DNA of 64,000 bases from NCBI GenBank assembly GCA_035458525.1, contig DATHZQ010000151.1, forward strand, positions 28,648 to 92,647, given 5' to 3'. Each line of letters opens with the position of its first letter. The first letter of the stretch is position 1. The stretch is from DATHZQ01 sp035458525 (GTDB lineage: Bacteria; Actinomycetota; Acidimicrobiia; Spongiisociales; UBA5794). The notes beneath the pieces were generated by a model. The model saw only the letters and a program-made list of their open reading frames with translations. It searched no databases and was not told the origin of the DNA. Positions 61,093 to 64,000 of the stretch are shown here, one piece after another. The position numbers and the translations under genes are program-made.

Positions 61093-62112
61093 ATGACCAC
61101 GACAACTGAGCGCAAGCTCACGACTCAGAAAGCCATCGCCGAGGCAATTGCCCAAGAGATGGACAGGGACGAGACCGTGTTCGCTCTCGGCGAGGACATT
61201 GGCGTATACGGCGGCATCTTCGGGGCGACCGAGGGCCTCCTCGATCGGTTCGGCCCGGACCGAATCATGGATACGCCAATCTCGGAGACCGGGTTCATCG
61301 GCGCCGCCATCGGCGCCGCAACCAACGGGTTGCGGCCCATTGCCGAGTTGATGTTCATCGACTTCTTCGGCGTCTGCATGGATCAGATCTACAACAACAT
61401 GGCGAAGATCCATTACTTCTCCGGAGGCAACATCAAGGTGCCGATGGTGCTGATGACGGCGGCCGGCGGCGGTTACTCCGACGCCGGCCAGCACTCTCAG
61501 ACACTGTGGGGCACCTTCGCCCACTTGCCCGGGATGAAGGTTGTGGTTCCGTCGAATCCCTACGACGCCAAGGGGCTGATGATCTCAGCCATACGGGACG
61601 ACAACCCTGTGCTGTACATCTTCCACAAAGGTGTGCTCGGTCTCGGCTGGATGACCAACAATCCCCGGGCCACCGGCCCTGTGCCCGAGGAGCCGTACAC
61701 GGTGCCGATCGGCAAGGCTGCGGTTGCCCGCGAGGGGACAGACCTCACGATCGCCACCATCAGCCTGTCCGTGCACCGGGCGCTCGACGCTGCGGAGCAG
61801 TTGGAGGCCGACGGCATCTCGGCAGAGGTACTCGACCTGCGGTGCCTGGTGCCACTCGATCGAGAGGCGATTCTGGAATCGGTTCGCAAGACGCATCGGC
61901 TGCTCGTCGTCGACGAGGACTATCAGAGCTTCGGCATGACTGGTGAGGTGATAACAACGGCGGTGGAGGGTGCGTTCGACTATCTCGATTCCCCTCCAGC
62001 ACGCATCGCCATCCCTGATGTACCGATCCCCTACTCCCGAGTGCTCGAGCAGTACGTCCTTCCCGATGCCGACAAGATCGTCGCGGGTGCCAAAGCGCTC
62101 CTCACAACCTGA
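61093..62112 (+). CDS. acoB: Acetoin (2-oxo acid) dehydrogenase E1 beta subunit
   Basis: 339 residues. Transketolase-like pyrimidine domain with FALGEDIGVYGGIFGATEGL and TPISETGFIGAAIGAATNG, then the C-terminal domain with ISAEVLDLRCLVPLDREAIL. Forms the heterotetramer with AcoA. GGAGG lies 6 nt before the ATG; the gap to acoA is 9 bp and to acoC 9 bp, so the three are one operon. Confidence 0.88.
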   Translation: MTTTTERKLTTQKAIAEAIAQEMDRDETVFALGEDIGVYGGIFGATEGLLDRFGPDRIMDTPISETGFIGAAIGAATNGLRPIAELMFIDFFGVCMDQIYNNMAKIHYFSGGNIKVPMVLMTAAGGGYSDAGQHSQTLWGTFAHLPGMKVVVPSNPYDAKGLMISAIRDDNPVLYIFHKGVLGLGWMTNNPRATGPVPEEPYTVPIGKAAVAREGTDLTIATISLSVHRALDAAEQLEADGISAEVLDLRCLVPLDREAILESVRKTHRLLVVDEDYQSFGMTGEVITTAVEGAFDYLDSPPARIAIPDVPIPYSRVLEQYVLPDADKIVAGAKALLTT

Positions 62113-62121
62113 GGAGATGAC

Positions 62122-63183
62122 ATGCCTGCCGAGGTAGTGATGCCCGTCATCACCGAAGCCGGTGATGACGGGGTCGTCACTGCGTGGTTCGTCGATGAAG
62201 GTTCCCGCGTCCAGCGCGATCAGCTGATCGCCGAAGTCCAGGCCGAGAAGGTCGCTCAGGAGGTGCACTCGCCAGGTGACGGTGTGGTGCGAGGCCTGGT
62301 TGCCATCAACGAGCCGGTGCCGCAAGGCACGGCCATCTGCGCTCTGGTCGACATTGACGTCGCCGGGCAGACGCGCAGTGCGTCTCCTGCACCGGAGCCG
62401 ACGATGGCCCATCCAACGGCGCGGGTGAGAGCATCACCATCGGCGAAGCGCGTCGCCCGCGAGCTCGGAGTCGATCTCGCATCCGTCACGGGAACCGGCC
62501 CGGAGGGGCGGATCACGGAGGCCGACGTGCGGGCGGTCGCCGGCCGGGTCCAGCAGCCAGCGAGGGAGATGGCGGGGTTGCGGGCAGTGATCGCTCGCAA
62601 CATGCGCCGCAGCGTTGCGGAGACGGCGCCGGTGACGCTGACGACGACGGTCGACGTGACCGACATGAAGCACGAACGAGTCACCGCCTGGATCGTCAGG
62701 GATGCGGCTCGTGCACTGGCAGACCATCCCTCGCTCAACGGTGTCCGGGACGGTGACCGCTTCACACCTGCTGCGGCCGCGCAGGTCGCGGTCGCGATTG
62801 AGACCGAGGAAGGCCTCGTGGCGCCGGTGGTGCACAACCCCGCCGACTCGACGGTCGAGGAAGTGGCGGTGGAGATCGAGCGACTGGCGGGGCTAGCCCG
62901 CGCTCGGAAGCTATTACCCAGCGATTACGAGGACGGCACCTTCACCGTGACGAACCTGGGCGGCTACGGCGTCGACGGCTTCACACCGATCATCAATCTG
63001 CCTCAGGTGGCCATCCTCGGCATCGGGGCACTGAGGACCGTGCCTGGCTTCGACGAGACCGGAGCGTTGGTCGCCAGACGACTCATGACACTCAGCCTGA
63101 CCTTCGACCACGCGTTCGTCGACGGTGCTCCGGCGGCCGAGTTCCTTGCACGAGTGGGCGAGCTGCTGGAAGGTCGGGACTGA
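62122..63183 (+). CDS. acoC: Dihydrolipoamide acetyltransferase (E2) of the aco complex
   Basis: 353 residues. Lipoyl domain (about 1-75) with the lipoylated Lys43 in EVQAEKVAQEV; peripheral subunit-binding domain (about 105-145, RVARELGVDLASVTGTGPEG); catalytic domain with His330 in LTFDHAFVDGAPA (HxxxDG). It is shorter than many E2 proteins because it has a single lipoyl domain. No E3 (lipoamide dehydrogenase) gene is seen after it in the window. Confidence 0.87.
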   Translation: MPAEVVMPVITEAGDDGVVTAWFVDEGSRVQRDQLIAEVQAEKVAQEVHSPGDGVVRGLVAINEPVPQGTAICALVDIDVAGQTRSASPAPEPTMAHPTARVRASPSAKRVARELGVDLASVTGTGPEGRITEADVRAVAGRVQQPAREMAGLRAVIARNMRRSVAETAPVTLTTTVDVTDMKHERVTAWIVRDAARALADHPSLNGVRDGDRFTPAAAAQVAVAIETEEGLVAPVVHNPADSTVEEVAVEIERLAGLARARKLLPSDYEDGTFTVTNLGGYGVDGFTPIINLPQVAILGIGALRTVPGFDETGALVARRLMTLSLTFDHAFVDGAPAAEFLARVGELLEGRD

Positions 63184-63617
63184 GTGCATCGCCCGTGGCC
63201 GCGGGTGCCGTCGGTCGGGCGAACGCTGGCGATCTCGATCTTCACAATCGCTGGATGCAACTCTGCAGGCTGGCCAGCGGCAGCCTGCGACGGTGGGTTC
63301 TTCGGAGTCCTCTCGATCGTCTGCCGGCACGTCCGCCGGAGAGCAGGAGTCCGACCGCCTTTGGCGCCCGGGCCCAGCCTCACCGCCCAGCCGACCTCGG
63401 GGCGCCCGGAGACTGGGATCGCTCCACATCGCGCGCATGGCGAAGTCGTGCGCGCCGGTTTGTCTGTTTGTCACCTTCCCGAACTCGACCATCTCGGGAG
63501 CGAGGCATCTCCAGCTGGGTGAGGACGCACAGCACACGTGGCGCTTGGCGTGCGCGTATTTCGAAATCTCTCGACAAGTCGGGATTTGCCGAGATTAAGG
63601 GCTCCACGGAGACGACG
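63184..63617. other. Non-coding or decayed stretch after acoC
   Basis: 434 bp with Arg/Pro/Ser-rich open frames on both strands but no motif or proper start signal. A possible weak stem (AATCTC with GAGATT, near 63563-63595) lies at the right end. Nothing functional can be supported. Confidence 0.4.
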
Positions 63618-63704
63618 ATGAGCGAGAGCGGTGAGCGGCGGTCGATGCGGACCTTCTTCATCGTGTGGGCGGGGCAGCTCGTGTCGCTCGGCGTCCCTAT
63701 GTGA
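63618..63704 (+). pseudogene. N-terminal remnant of an MFS-type transporter
   Basis: The frame starting ATG at 63618 reads MSESGERRSMRTFFIVWAGQ and then LVSLGV before a stop. MRTFFIVWAGQLVS is the usual beginning of a group of MFS exporters, but the rest of the first helix and all others are missing. A hydrophobic fragment in another frame (GIAGGAALGVIAGTLVHLV, near 63755-63810) may be a further relic. Confidence 0.4.
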
Positions 63705-63844
63705 ACCTCACCGCGATCACGTTCCGAATGCAGGTGGCTGCATAACCACCCGGGATTGCCGGCGGCGCCGCGCTCGGTGTCATAGCCGGGACACTCGTGC
63801 ACCTGGTGGCCCCACCTTCAAAGGTTCCGTCCCGAGAAAAGGTC

Positions 63845-63876
63845 TTGACCTTCCAGTCGGATGGAAGGGATACGGT
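63845..63876 (+). promoter_or_regulatory. MerR/CueR-type promoter with dyad in a 20-bp spacer
   Basis: TTGACC (63845-63850) and TACGGT (63871-63876) are separated by 20 bp, longer than normal. An inverted repeat, ACCTTCC (63848-63854) and GGAAGGG (63863-63869), sits between them. The long spacer and ACCTTCC/GGAAGG arms are the hallmark of MerR-family heavy-metal promoters, closest to CueR copper sites. It drives the YHS gene at 63904. Confidence 0.65.
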
Positions 63877-63903
63877 GATGACACAACTCGAGAGAGGCCG
63901 ACC

Positions 63904-64000
63904 ATGAACGATCCAGTGTGCGGAATGCCGGTTGTCGACTCCGCGCTCGCCATTGACGGGTACGACGATCTTCGCTTCTGCTCGGAGCGCTGCCGAGACG
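63904..64000 (+). CDS. YHS-domain metal protein, 5' part (cut by window end)
   Basis: The first 32 residues are MNDPVCGMPVVDSALAIDGY, then DDLRFCSERCRD, a YHS domain with CxM and CxxxC ligands. It could be a small free-standing YHS protein or the N-terminal metal-binding domain of a copper-type P-ATPase, many of which begin with this domain. GAGAGG precedes the ATG by 7 nt. The MerR-type promoter upstream supports induction by a heavy metal. It resembles the YHS tail of the XdhC fusion at 52.6 kb. Confidence 0.75.
   Translation, partial: MNDPVCGMPVVDSALAIDGYDDLRFCSERCRD

Noticed and set aside
1..64000. CRISPR array, prophage, integrative element or intact insertion sequence
   Set aside because: No regularly spaced repeats, transposase, integrase or phage structural genes were found; the only mobile-like feature is the 117-bp inverted-repeat element.

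Overview
This 64 kb window is high-GC chromosomal DNA that is almost entirely protein coding. It has no rRNA, recognisable tRNA, CRISPR array or intact insertion sequence. The gene content points to an aerobic member of Actinomycetota, probably Acidimicrobiia or a relative. The evidence is a SUF system with SufU, the mismatch endonuclease NucS, an Rv2578c-type radical SAM protein, an F420-type (LLM) oxidoreductase, menaquinone genes, many GTG starts and tight GTGA/ATGA gene overlaps. I could not run similarity searches. All family calls come from motifs and overall sequence character.

Left third (1-32 kb) is housekeeping. It holds the end of sufU, the NAD salvage genes pncA and pncB, an MFS transporter, a thioesterase, a methyltransferase, fumC, a sirtuin, and sufC-Rieske-sufD. 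These are followed by an M23 peptidase behind a structured leader, a DUF4015-type lipoprotein coupled to a family 5 uracil-DNA glycosylase, a primary-like sigma factor, nucS, sufB with a 16-bp palindromic operator candidate, and gltB. Next come a pair of truncated convergent genes (an ECF sigma factor and an Eis-like acetyltransferase), an F420-type enzyme, a PLP dehydratase, a 117-bp inverted-repeat element, and a heterodimeric ABC exporter.

Middle (32-46 kb): a PQQ-like propeller lipoprotein coupled to a membrane endonuclease/exonuclease/phosphatase protein, an HtrA-like protease, an M3 peptidase, menE, menB and menA, an aminotransferase, a PfkB kinase, a frame-broken FG-GAP pseudogene, and an aquaporin.

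Right third (46-64 kb) is the most interesting part: an aerobic carbon monoxide dehydrogenase island built as two convergent gene strings. The plus-strand string (46.7-50.6 kb) carries an XdhC-family protein, the MoxR ATPase CoxD, the VWA protein CoxE and three uncharacterised small proteins. The minus-strand string (57.6-50.6 kb) carries a small unknown protein, then coxM, coxS, coxL (form I, AYRCSFR), an XdhC-YHS fusion, coxG, and five successive tiny one-TM proteins. CoxG is the factor that links CO dehydrogenase to membrane menaquinone, so the five mini membrane proteins look like an undescribed membrane platform for the enzyme. Downstream lies an acoX-acoA-acoB-acoC acetoin dehydrogenase operon. 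The window ends at a MerR/CueR-type promoter driving a YHS-domain gene that is cut by the window edge.

Functionally, CO oxidation would feed electrons into the menaquinone pool supplied by the men genes. Acetoin and central-carbon enzymes supply carbon. The SUF genes supply Fe-S clusters for CoxS, the uracil-DNA glycosylase, the radical SAM protein and glutamate synthase.
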